64,000 bases of DNA from Paenibacillus oleatilyticus (GTDB lineage Bacteria; Bacillota; Bacilli; Paenibacillales; NBRC-103111), in assembly GCF_018998565.1 (NCBI RefSeq), contig NZ_JAHNZO010000026.1, positions 50,958-114,957 of the forward strand. Direction: 5' to 3'. The notes beneath the pieces are model-generated. The model ran no database searches. It was not told the origin of the DNA and saw only the letters and a list, made by a program, of their open reading frames with translations. Shown in pieces: positions 27,886 through 35,912 of the stretch (position 1 is its first letter; the number at the start of each line of letters is the position of its first letter). A program made the translations under genes and the position numbers.

Positions 27886-29163
27886 ATGCATTTTGTCGAA
27901 AAGCTGGTTCAACCCATCGGCGGGCTGCTGCAAAACGTAATCTCCCTGCCCCCGCTGCCGGGCGAACCCTCTTATGAAGTGTATAGCGGATTAACGGGAA
28001 ATATATCCGCCGTGATTCCCACGATGGCTTTTTCCGCCGACGGCGCGGGCAGCGGCTTGACCGGGGAGGAAGCCAGATTAAGAGCGGTTGCCGAAACGCT
28101 GGAGCGTTATGCGAGCTGTATCTACGACGAGAAGCAAATGATTTGGGCGACGGGCCGGGAGCTGGAAGGAGAAGCTTTGGATTTGGACCGTATCCCCAGA
28201 TGCTCGGACTCGGAGCTGCGCCATCCGCGATGTCCGCTGCAAAAGCCGGATAAGAACCTCCCCATCCGATGGGTGCGGGGCCTTTCCTTAACCGACGGGC
28301 GCTTGGTTTGGCTGCCGGCGATCATGGTCTATCTCAACTTCGATACGATGAGTGCGGGGGAGAACATATGGCTGCCGATCTCTACCGGCTGTGCGGCCCA
28401 CCGTACTCTGGAACAGGCGCTGCTAGGCGCCATCTGCGAGGTGATCGAACGCGATGCGATTGCGGTCACTTGGCTGCAGCAACTGGAGCTGCCCAGGCTT
28501 CGCCTGGATGCTTATCCGGAATGGGTGCAGCCCTATCTGGACAATTTGAAGCGAAACCGACACGTTCAGCAAATTTTTTTCGATGCCACGACCGACATTG
28601 GAATCCCTACGTTTTACAGCGTTCAACTTGCCCCTCACAATAAGCAATTAGCCGCTATGGTTATGTGCTCCACTGAACTCAATCCCTATCACGCATTGAC
28701 AAAATTAATGAGAGAATCCGCATCATCCCGCATCGCGTTGCAGAACGGAATGAAGCACCCGGAACATCTGGACGATTTTATGAAAGTATACGATGGCGCC
28801 ACCTATATGGGCAGTCATGAAAGATTATCGGCTTATGACTTTCTGCTCCGGACCCCGGCTAGCAAGAATTTGTCCGGAATTCGCGCGCTGGATACGGGGC
28901 ATCCGGGAACCGATCTTGCGAATCTGGTGAACCGGCTGAAGTCCAAAGGACACGAGGTGTTTGCGGTAGATCTGACCACGGATGAAGCCAAAAGAGCGGG
29001 ATTATATGCCGTACGGGTGATTATTCCGACCTTGATGCCCCTGTCGTTCAGCTATCGGGCCCGTTTTTTAGGAACTCCCCGTTTATATGAAGCGCCCAAA
29101 CTCATGGGGCATGCCGTACGAGGGGAACAAGAACTTAACGCTTGGCCGCAGCCATTTGCGTAA
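27886..29163 (+). CDS. YcaO-domain cyclodehydratase (LAP D-protein)
   Basis: 425 residues from ATG 27886, six bases after GGAGG (ATG 27880 abuts the site). The YcaO ATP-binding core is visible: EEARLRAVAETLERYA near residue 65 and STGCAAHRTLEQALLGAICEVIERDA near 170-195, with ESASSRIALQ later. This family activates backbone amides with ATP to close Cys, Ser and Thr into thiazoline or oxazoline rings. The C-terminus ends NAWPQPFA, keeping a Pro-x-Pro close to the PxPxP tail typical of azoline-forming YcaO proteins. Neighbouring precursor genes rich in Gly-Cys/Ser/Thr support the role. Confidence 0.92.
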   Translation: MHFVEKLVQPIGGLLQNVISLPPLPGEPSYEVYSGLTGNISAVIPTMAFSADGAGSGLTGEEARLRAVAETLERYASCIYDEKQMIWATGRELEGEALDLDRIPRCSDSELRHPRCPLQKPDKNLPIRWVRGLSLTDGRLVWLPAIMVYLNFDTMSAGENIWLPISTGCAAHRTLEQALLGAICEVIERDAIAVTWLQQLELPRLRLDAYPEWVQPYLDNLKRNRHVQQIFFDATTDIGIPTFYSVQLAPHNKQLAAMVMCSTELNPYHALTKLMRESASSRIALQNGMKHPEHLDDFMKVYDGATYMGSHERLSAYDFLLRTPASKNLSGIRALDTGHPGTDLANLVNRLKSKGHEVFAVDLTTDEAKRAGLYAVRVIIPTLMPLSFSYRARFLGTPRLYEAPKLMGHAVRGEQELNAWPQPFA

Positions 29164-29178
29164 GGAGTGAAGCGGAAA

Positions 29179-29820
29179 ATGGACACGGTTCATATCATCG
29201 CTGTGGGCGCTTTTGGAATGGAAGTCGCCCGGAGGCTCGAAGCTAAAATGCAAGATGTCGTCATTACGCAAGCGGACGAAAACGGGATGTATTACCCTGC
29301 CGGTTGGCCGCATGCCCGGCTCCATATCGTGGCTTCATGGCGTCCGGTGTCCTCGCTTGGCCGATTAATGGACAAGCTGTCTGGCGCTTGGAGAACGCCA
29401 TGGGTCCCGATCATCATGGATCATCCCGCCTTAACGATCGGTCCGGTCGTCGTACCCGGACAAGAAGGATGCTACACCTGTTTTTCCAAACGGCAAATTC
29501 AGCATGCTCCACACGGGAAGTATATTCTTGAGTCCCAGGATATATATGTCCGGGATTTCCGACTGGGTCCCCAAGGGTTCCTGCAAGCGCATGCCGGAAT
29601 GGCGGTCCACTTGTTTTTGGATATCGAGCGCCGGATGCGGTGCAACATGAAGAATGAGGCGGGTACCGTCTACGAGATTCATGTGATCCGGGGAACGACC
29701 CGCAAAGGAAAAGTGACCGGGTTCCACGGTTGTCCGCATTGCGGCTTGCAAAGGGAGGAAACGACACGAAGCTATGACGTGCTGCTGGATAAGTATGAGT
29801 CCATATTTACTCAAGGGTGA
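29179..29820 (+). CDS. Short E1/Ocin-ThiF-like partner protein
   Basis: 213 residues from ATG 29179 (AAGGAG 11 bases upstream; GTG 29167 overlaps that site). Contains VPIIMDHPALTIGPVVVPGQEGCYTCF, as in the cyclodehydratase-associated E1-like proteins that deliver the precursor to YcaO, and two Cys pairs (CYTC near residue 98 and CPHC near 194) that could bind zinc. A Rossmann-like N-terminus (IIAVGAFGMEVARRL) is present, but it is far shorter than a full partner. I infer a scaffold or recognition subunit for the cyclodehydratase. Confidence 0.7.
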   Translation: MDTVHIIAVGAFGMEVARRLEAKMQDVVITQADENGMYYPAGWPHARLHIVASWRPVSSLGRLMDKLSGAWRTPWVPIIMDHPALTIGPVVVPGQEGCYTCFSKRQIQHAPHGKYILESQDIYVRDFRLGPQGFLQAHAGMAVHLFLDIERRMRCNMKNEAGTVYEIHVIRGTTRKGKVTGFHGCPHCGLQREETTRSYDVLLDKYESIFTQG

Positions 29821-29832
29821 GGTGCCGAGCCG

Positions 29833-31551
29833 ATGATAACAGCCCATAAGATTGATGCGGTGCATATGGCCAACGCCATTCGGAACGATATGCAATTTCG
29901 TGTGCCGGTTTACCCGCGGTTTCTTCGGGAAGTCGCGATGCTTCCGCTTTCCGGCCAGAAATTTCTCTTTGAAGGGACGGAGGAACGGCAAGTTTTGGGC
30001 GGCAAATCGACCGGTACCCTTTTGCCGGTTTTATTGCCGCTGCTGGACGGGACCCGGACTCTGGACGACCTGCAACATGCGCTTCCTGCCTGCAGCAAGG
30101 AGGTTTTGTATCAAACCGTTGTTTTTTTGTATGCGCGGGGGTTATTGGAGGATGCGGCGGCAGATCACGCTATCGATACAAGCCGATACGACAAGGAGAC
30201 GCTTAACTATTTTCGGCGGCATGTGGATACGACCCGAGTCAACCGAAGCGGGGCCGAGGCCATATACCGACTGTCGCAAGCGAAGCTGGAAATCTTCGCG
30301 CCTTCTCCATGGGGAAGCCTGCTTGAGCAGGAGCTCAGGCGGATCGGATTGATCGATGTTCGCGTTCGTTTGCCGGGGGAAGCCTTTCCTTTGGAGGGGG
30401 AGGCTTCGCTGATGGTTGTGTTTAACGACGGCTCTTTTCAGCCGGAGCAGATGCGGGAGCTGGATCAATTTTGCGCCGGGCATCGTATTCGCTGGCTGCT
30501 TAGCGAAGTATCCGGGGAAAAAGGGGAGCTGTTTTACTTCGAGCGGGGAGAGACCCCTTGTTATTGCTGTGTTGAGAAGGCTCACCCGCGCATGCATCGG
30601 ACGATCAGGCAGGAATCCGACATGACGGAGTTCTGGGTCTGCGTCACCCTCCAGGAAATCATCTACTGCCTCAGCCGGATCAATCCTCTGTTTTCCGGAC
30701 AGTATGTGTATGAACTCGATTTCGGGAATTGGGAAACCCGTCAGCTTCGATTGCCTTTTGTTCCCGGATGCCGCTGCCGTCCCATCGATCGTTTCATATG
30801 CGAAGAAGTGCCTCTGGCCGTCGTCTATGAACATTCGGTCGCTTTTCCATCGCACAACCTGACCACGCCCAAAAGTCATCAGATCCACTATAGAGCGAGC
30901 AATACCGAGCTGATACGAAGCTTTAAACGAGTTACGAATTTTCCCATGCTAGACCTGCCGCCTTACCGTGAGCTTCCAAGGCCAGAGAAAAGAACGCTGC
31001 CAAGCTTGGCGAACGGACAAACCTCGTCAACACTGTCCCCACCGGTTACGCTGCCTCAGCTTGCACTGCTCGCCCTGTACGGCGCGGGGATCAAATCACT
31101 GGAGAACGGACAAGTCAATCGATGGTCCGCCACAGGCGGCAATTTAGGCTCGGTCGAGCTTTATCTGGTCGTTCGCCGCGTGGAAGGGATTGGGGCGGGA
31201 GTATATTTTTATGAGCCCCAGAAGCATTCGCTAGCCTGGATCGAGGCGTTGTCCGGAGAACAAGCGGAGGCCCTGATTAGGGAAGCGGTTGAACCCGCAA
31301 CGGGGAATGCGCCTGCCGTATTGCTCGTCGCGGCTTCCAACGTGGGAAAGGTATCCGTGAAATACAACTCCTTTAGCTATCGGATCGCATGCCTGGACGC
31401 GGGGGTCGCCTTGGCTCAGATGAGCGTAACCGCCAATGGTCTGGGCTTGCCTAACGAAGTGATTACCCGATGGGACGATTACGTTCTTGCCGACTGCTTG
31501 CGGCTTATGCCGAAAAGCGAGACGATTTCGGGAGTGCTGGCGATCTATTAG
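29833..31551 (+). CDS. E1-like cyclodehydratase partner fused to SagB-type dehydrogenase
   Basis: 572 residues. N-terminal winged-helix recognition element (about 15-105, FRVPVYPRFLREVAMLPLSG through ALPACSKEVLYQTVVFLYARGLL), then a degenerate E1/ThiF-like part (about 130-330) with CYCC near 247 and CRC near 318 as possible zinc ligands. The C-terminal domain (about 395-572) is SagB/nitroreductase-like: LYGAGIKS, RWSATGGNLGSVELYLVVRRVEG, AGVYFYEPQKHSLAWIE, CLDAGVALAQMSVTANGLGL. SagB-type enzymes oxidise azolines to aromatic azoles with FMN. Fusion of leader binding with oxidation in one chain is unusual, and a second dehydrogenase follows. Confidence 0.82.
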   Translation: MITAHKIDAVHMANAIRNDMQFRVPVYPRFLREVAMLPLSGQKFLFEGTEERQVLGGKSTGTLLPVLLPLLDGTRTLDDLQHALPACSKEVLYQTVVFLYARGLLEDAAADHAIDTSRYDKETLNYFRRHVDTTRVNRSGAEAIYRLSQAKLEIFAPSPWGSLLEQELRRIGLIDVRVRLPGEAFPLEGEASLMVVFNDGSFQPEQMRELDQFCAGHRIRWLLSEVSGEKGELFYFERGETPCYCCVEKAHPRMHRTIRQESDMTEFWVCVTLQEIIYCLSRINPLFSGQYVYELDFGNWETRQLRLPFVPGCRCRPIDRFICEEVPLAVVYEHSVAFPSHNLTTPKSHQIHYRASNTELIRSFKRVTNFPMLDLPPYRELPRPEKRTLPSLANGQTSSTLSPPVTLPQLALLALYGAGIKSLENGQVNRWSATGGNLGSVELYLVVRRVEGIGAGVYFYEPQKHSLAWIEALSGEQAEALIREAVEPATGNAPAVLLVAASNVGKVSVKYNSFSYRIACLDAGVALAQMSVTANGLGLPNEVITRWDDYVLADCLRLMPKSETISGVLAIY

Positions 31552-31567
31552 AAGGAGGTGCTTTTAC

Positions 31568-32278
31568 TTGCGTTTCGAACCTTACCGGATTGTTACGGAC
31601 TTGATTGAGGATACGAAAACGGCCTTGCCCAAACAAGCCTTTTCCGAAATCCCTCCGGCTTTATTGGGCGGAGAAGCGCGTTCGTTGGAGGTTCCTCCGC
31701 TCGTACCGTTGCGTGAAGGCTCTCCCGTCTATCGGGCGATCGAAGCCAGAGAAGCTCTCCGCCAGTGGAGCGATAGCCCTGTCGACAAAGCGGATCTCTT
31801 CACGATCCTGCATTCCGCTTATCAGGGAGACGCTGCCGATTGGCGGGAAGAGCACGAGGCCGGATTGGACATTGGCTTGGTCGTATACGTTAGCAATGTG
31901 GAAAATGTTGCTCCGGCGCTTTACCGGTACTGCCCGTATCGTCAGGAGCTGGAGAGGGCCGGAGCGATGGAGCCGGGAAAGCTGGAGCACATGGTTTTGC
32001 AGCGGGAATTTTCGTTAGCCCCGGCGATCGTCGTCATTACCGGAAAACTGGGTGCGGTCTTATGCCGGCAGGGCAGCTCGGGACATCGCCAACTGCTGGT
32101 GCGTGGAGGAATGGCAGCCCAGCGGATGTGGTTAGCCTCCCTGGCGTTAGGCTACGGCGGATGCATCTTTGCGGGGATCGTTCAAAAATATCTTTATGAA
32201 ACCGCGAAAATCGACGGGTATCGAGAAATGCAGCTTGTCGCCTACGCTTTTGGCCATCTCCCTCAGGAAAGGAGGTGA
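31568..32278 (+). CDS. SagB/ThcOx-like FMN dehydrogenase, stand-alone
   Basis: 236 residues from TTG 31568, nine bases after GGAGG; the longer ORF starts inside the previous gene without a site. Nitroreductase fold: YRAIEAREALRQWSDSPVDKADLFTILHSAYQG at the N-terminus and GGMAAQRMWLASLALGYGGCIFAG toward the C-terminus. Expected to oxidise thiazoline/oxazoline rings. With the fused domain upstream this may form a heterodimer, or one of the two may be inactive. Confidence 0.82.
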   Translation: MRFEPYRIVTDLIEDTKTALPKQAFSEIPPALLGGEARSLEVPPLVPLREGSPVYRAIEAREALRQWSDSPVDKADLFTILHSAYQGDAADWREEHEAGLDIGLVVYVSNVENVAPALYRYCPYRQELERAGAMEPGKLEHMVLQREFSLAPAIVVITGKLGAVLCRQGSSGHRQLLVRGGMAAQRMWLASLALGYGGCIFAGIVQKYLYETAKIDGYREMQLVAYAFGHLPQERR

Positions 32279-32282
32279 GAAC

Positions 32283-32438
32283 ATGGAGAAGGAGCTGGAG
32301 CTGGATCTTTATGCGGAGGAGCTTTCCGAGCAAATGGATACGGCTATCATTCTAGGCTGCTTCGGGACGGCGGGCACCCTCGGTACCGGAGGCGGCTGCT
32401 TTGGTTCCGTAGGGACTTACGGCTGCCACGATTTTTAG
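32283..32438 (+). CDS. LAP precursor peptide 1
   Basis: 51 residues; ATG eight bases after an AGGAGG site, starting four bases after the dehydrogenase stop. Acidic leader (1-23) with ELELDLYAEELSEQMD, then a Gly-rich core. From Leu24 the core reads as tripeptides X-Gly-(Cys/Ser/Thr): ring-forming residues at C26, T29, T32, T35, C39, S42, T45 and C48, each preceded by Gly, with one extra Gly in the middle, and a HDF tail. Substrate of the YcaO/E1/SagB enzymes upstream. Paired with a second precursor. Confidence 0.9.
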   Translation: MEKELELDLYAEELSEQMDTAIILGCFGTAGTLGTGGGCFGSVGTYGCHDF

Positions 32439-32479
32439 GCGAACCGACGATAGTGTTTTAATCAAGGGAGGCGAGAGCT

Positions 32480-32641
32480 ATGCAAAAGGAAATGGAGCTG
32501 GAATTGGATCTGGATCTGTATGCGGAGGAACTCACTGAGCAATTGGATGCCGCCGTCATCCTCGGTTGTTTGGGGACGGCGGGCAGTTTGGGGACGCTTG
32601 GGGGCTCCTTTGGCACCGCCGGTACTTACGGTTCCTGGTAA
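32480..32641 (+). CDS. LAP precursor peptide 2
   Basis: 53 residues; ATG behind GGGAGG. Leader (1-27) closely matches precursor 1 (DLYAEELTEQLDAAVILG). Core ring-forming residues are C30, T33, S36, T39, S43, T46, T49 and S52, again each after Gly and with the same 3-3-3-4-3-3-3 spacing, ending in Trp. Compared with precursor 1 four of the eight positions swap among Cys, Ser and Thr while the spacing is kept, which argues that every one is modified. Confidence 0.9.
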   Translation: MQKEMELELDLDLYAEELTEQLDAAVILGCLGTAGSLGTLGGSFGTAGTYGSW

Positions 32642-32693
32642 CGGTTGTTTTAAGAAAAGAGCGGCTTAATCTTTGAATGAAGTTATCGAAACG

Positions 32694-32728
32694 GTGCTTC
32701 CAGGATGGTAAAGTTCTGGAGGCACTTT
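32694..32728 (+). terminator. Hairpin between the precursor genes and the protease gene
   Basis: GTGCTTCCAG and CTGGAGGCAC pair with one G-T wobble around a short loop, followed by a T-rich stretch. It may be a partial terminator or RNA stabiliser that makes precursor mRNA more abundant than the downstream protease mRNA. Confidence 0.55.
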
Positions 32729-32773
32729 CCTTGTTCGTTTTTTATTCTCCGGACAGGAGGGGGACCCTAAGGA

Positions 32774-33883
32774 ATGCAGGCGCAAAAGGTTCGGGAGCAG
32801 GCAGACGATCAGACCCGACTGGCGGATGGCGTTGAGCTTGTCTATGGAATGAATGATCAGCCCATGCTCTACAATCCCAACGCAGGAAATTATGTGAGAA
32901 TATCTCCTCTAGGCATAAAAGTAGTGGAATGGATCAACCAGTCGCTTACCGTTGACGAGGTAATCGAGCGGTTGATGAAAGATTACCGTAAACCCTCCGA
33001 GGAGGTTAAGCCTGCGGTCGATAAATTTTTCGAACAGCTCAGACAGGCCCGCATGTTGAATACGGACCCGATTCCCCAGGAAGGGGTCCGTCGTTCCGTC
33101 GGCAGCTTGCAGAAGCGGCCTGTGCTTCGAATTCCGCTTATTACTTCCGCCAGGGCATTCCCCGCTCCGCTCGCGAATTGGCTGGAGCTTATACCGAGAA
33201 GCTCGCTCTATTTGGCTTGCGGCACTGTCGCTTTGCTGGCAGCTTGTATGGTTGCATTTTATTTCGGTTACCGCGGTTTTCCGGCGATATCCGGCAGTCT
33301 GTCCTGGCTGATTATTATTCCTGTGCTCATGTTTCACCTGTGCTTACATGAAATGGCGCATGCAGTCGTTCTGCAAAAATTTGGAATCCAAATTCGCCAA
33401 GCGGGTATCGGGTTGTTGTACTATATTTTTCCTATTGCCTATGTGGATACAACGGATACCTACCGATTGCGGAATAAATACGACCGGGCCATGGCAGCGT
33501 GGGTCGGGCCTGTTTTTGATTTGGCCGGAGCGGCAATATCCGCAGTAATTTCTCTTTCGAGCAGCGGTTGGTGGGGGGATCAGTTCCAGGTATTGCTGGG
33601 AATTCAATTCACGATCTTTTTGTTTAACGCCAATCCGCTGCTGCCCAGCGACGGACTCCGCACGATCGAGGCCCTGATGGGCGAATTCAATTTGCGAAGA
33701 AGGGCGCTCCATTATTTGCTCTGTAAAGCCGCCTTCCGACCCTTGCCGAATTATTTGGTTCATCTCCCTAGATCCAAAAAGATCCAGTATGCGCTTTATT
33801 CGACCTTGAGCATCGCCTACTTTATCGGCTTATTGTACATGATCGCCTTGTATTCCATAAAAGCCAGCCTGTCTTTTCAATGA
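32774..33883 (+). CDS. PqqD-like domain fused to M50 (site-2-type) membrane protease
   Basis: 369 residues. N-terminal PqqD-like recognition domain (about 15-100: YNPNAGNYVRISPLGIKVVEW), then membrane helices with the zinc motif HEMAH (residues 192-196) and the second-metal segment NANPLLPSDG near 287-296. The recognition domain could bind the precursor leader while the M50 domain cleaves it at or in the membrane, which would make this the leader protease of the cluster. Immunity is the alternative. AGGAGG lies upstream; last gene of the operon. Confidence 0.85.
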   Translation: MQAQKVREQADDQTRLADGVELVYGMNDQPMLYNPNAGNYVRISPLGIKVVEWINQSLTVDEVIERLMKDYRKPSEEVKPAVDKFFEQLRQARMLNTDPIPQEGVRRSVGSLQKRPVLRIPLITSARAFPAPLANWLELIPRSSLYLACGTVALLAACMVAFYFGYRGFPAISGSLSWLIIIPVLMFHLCLHEMAHAVVLQKFGIQIRQAGIGLLYYIFPIAYVDTTDTYRLRNKYDRAMAAWVGPVFDLAGAAISAVISLSSSGWWGDQFQVLLGIQFTIFLFNANPLLPSDGLRTIEALMGEFNLRRRALHYLLCKAAFRPLPNYLVHLPRSKKIQYALYSTLSIAYFIGLLYMIALYSIKASLSFQ

Positions 33884-34053
33884 ACACGATTACGTTCTGC
33901 AGGACGGACGGCTTCTTTTTTTCATATCGCCGAATAAAAGGAGCGGACAGCCAATAGATTGATAAAGAGAAGATGGACATGGCCCCGGGGAAGACTGCCT
34001 GTCTCGCGGGCCGCTGTCGAGAACCGAAGCGTCCGACAAGGAGGGAACTGCCG

Positions 34054-34890
34054 ATGCTTCATTTGGTCGCCTGTATCAAGCAGGTGCCGGATACGAAAAT
34101 CATCAAGATGAACCCGAAAACGAACACGATGGACCGCTCCAGCGCGCCGGCCATCCTCAATCCGTACGATGCGCATGCCGTCGAAGAGGCGGTGCGACTC
34201 AAGCAGCGGTACGGAGGAACGGTGTCCGTCGTGACGATGGGACCGCCGCCCGCGGTCAAGGCAATTCGCAAATGCATCGAGATCGGCGCGGACGAAGGCT
34301 ACCTGATCACCGACCGCGCATTCGCCGGGGCGGATACGCTGGCAACCAGCTATTCGCTGACGAAGGCGATCGACAAAATCGCCAAGATCAAGCCGATCGA
34401 TCTGATCCTCTGCGGCAAAATGACCATCGACGGAGACACCGGCCAGGTCGGTCCGGGCATCGCTCGCAGACTGGATATTCCGCCGCTGACGAACGTCCGC
34501 AAGATCGTTGAAATTAACAAGGATGAAGGCTACGCCATCATCCACCGTAAGCTGGAGGACGGCTACGAGGTCGTAAGGTCGACGCTGCCGTGTCTGTTCT
34601 CCGTCGAAAAGGACATCAACGACATCCCGTATTCGCCGCTGCCCAACATGCTGCGGGCGGCGCGTTACCAGCCGGTCGTTTGGTCCGTGGACGACTTGGA
34701 GGACGTGGACCGCACGAAGCTCGGGCTCAAAGGCTCCCCGACGATCGTCGCCAAGGTATGGCCGCCGGAGAAGCCGAAGGGCGGAGAGCTGCTGGAGGGA
34801 ACCCCTGCGGAACAGGCGGGCAAGCTGCTGTCGATTTTGCTGGAGAAAAAAGAGCTCTTCCGCGTCCAAAACGGAGGTGAAACCGGATGA
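34054..34890 (+). CDS. fixA: Electron transfer flavoprotein beta subunit FixA
   Basis: 278 residues from ATG 34054 (AAGGAGGG site); the longer ORF upstream has none. MLHLVACIKQVPDTKIIKMNPKTNTMDR and NPYDAHAVEEAVRLK are typical of FixA/EtfB. Forms the FAD- and AMP/FAD-binding heterodimer with FixB. First gene of fixABCX, which passes electrons from NADH to ferredoxin and quinone by bifurcation. No nitrogenase genes are seen nearby. Confidence 0.95.
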   Translation: MLHLVACIKQVPDTKIIKMNPKTNTMDRSSAPAILNPYDAHAVEEAVRLKQRYGGTVSVVTMGPPPAVKAIRKCIEIGADEGYLITDRAFAGADTLATSYSLTKAIDKIAKIKPIDLILCGKMTIDGDTGQVGPGIARRLDIPPLTNVRKIVEINKDEGYAIIHRKLEDGYEVVRSTLPCLFSVEKDINDIPYSPLPNMLRAARYQPVVWSVDDLEDVDRTKLGLKGSPTIVAKVWPPEKPKGGELLEGTPAEQAGKLLSILLEKKELFRVQNGGETG

Positions 34891-35912
34891 ACCTTCAGGA
34901 TTACCGCGGCGTGTGGGTGTTCATCGAGCAGAAGAACGGCGCGATTGCGCCGGTGTCGCTGGAGCTGCTGGGGGCCGGGCGGAAGCTCGCGGATAAGCGC
35001 GGCGTGCCGCTGGCGGGCATTCTCATCGGCGACGGCGTCCGGCCTCTGGCCGCCGATGTCATCGCATACGGAGCGGATGCCGTTTACCTGTACGACAATC
35101 CGATCTTTCATTATTATCGGACGGAATCGTTCATGCGGGCCGTCATCGAAGCTTGCCAGAAGCACAAGCCGGAAATTTTCCTGTTCGGCGCGACATCGAC
35201 GGGGAAGGACCTTGCCAGCGCCGTGGCGACGGATCTCGCGACGGGGCTGACGGCGGATACGACGCAGTTGGACGTCGATGCGGAGAGCGGGCTGCTGGAA
35301 GCGAGCCGACCGGCGTTCGGCGGCAACATTATGGCCACGATTTTGTGCAAAAAGGACCGCCCGCAAATGGCTACCGTGCGTCCGAAGGTCATGAAGCGGC
35401 TGGCCCCGGACCCGAAGCGCAAGGGGGACATCGTCGAGGAAGCCGTCTCCGTCCGCGAAGAGGACCTGCGCACGAAGGTGCTGGAGATCGTCCGCGATAC
35501 GACGCAGCGGGTGCGGATCGACGAAGCGGACGTGATCGTCGCCGGAGGCAAAGGGCTCGGCGGTCCGGCCGGCTTCGAGCTGATTCACCGGCTGGCGGAA
35601 ACGCTGGGCGCTTCCGTCGGGGCAAGCCGCGATGCGGTGGAGGCCGGATGGATTGAGCATCATCATCAGGTCGGGCAGACGGGCGTCACTGTGACGCCAA
35701 AAATTTATTTTGCCATCGGCATTTCCGGGGCGATCCAGCATTTGGTCGGGATGCAGAATTCGGGGCTCATTATCGCCATCAACAAGGACCCCGCCGCTCC
35801 GATCTTCGGGTCCTGCCATTACGGCATCGTCGGCGATGCGTTCGTCATCGTCCCGCTGCTGATCGAAGCGTTCCAAAAAGCGCTGCAAAGCGAGGTGCCT
35901 CAATATGGCTGA
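34887..35912 (+). CDS. fixB: Electron transfer flavoprotein alpha subunit FixB
   Basis: 341 residues, overlapping fixA by four bases. C-terminal FAD-binding segment with GASVGASRDAVEAGWIEHHHQVGQTG, FAIGISGAIQHLVGM and NKDPAAPIF. Overlaps fixC by eight bases. Confidence 0.95.
   Translation: MNLQDYRGVWVFIEQKNGAIAPVSLELLGAGRKLADKRGVPLAGILIGDGVRPLAADVIAYGADAVYLYDNPIFHYYRTESFMRAVIEACQKHKPEIFLFGATSTGKDLASAVATDLATGLTADTTQLDVDAESGLLEASRPAFGGNIMATILCKKDRPQMATVRPKVMKRLAPDPKRKGDIVEEAVSVREEDLRTKVLEIVRDTTQRVRIDEADVIVAGGKGLGGPAGFELIHRLAETLGASVGASRDAVEAGWIEHHHQVGQTGVTVTPKIYFAIGISGAIQHLVGMQNSGLIIAINKDPAAPIFGSCHYGIVGDAFVIVPLLIEAFQKALQSEVPQYG

Noticed and set aside
33973..34053. N-terminal extension of FixA
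   Set aside because: No ribosome site before the upstream start, whereas ATG 34054 has AAGGAGGG and matches the family's N-terminus.
34665..35903. 412-codon minus-strand frame opposite fixA/fixB
   Set aside because: Shadow frame over well-defined flavoprotein genes.
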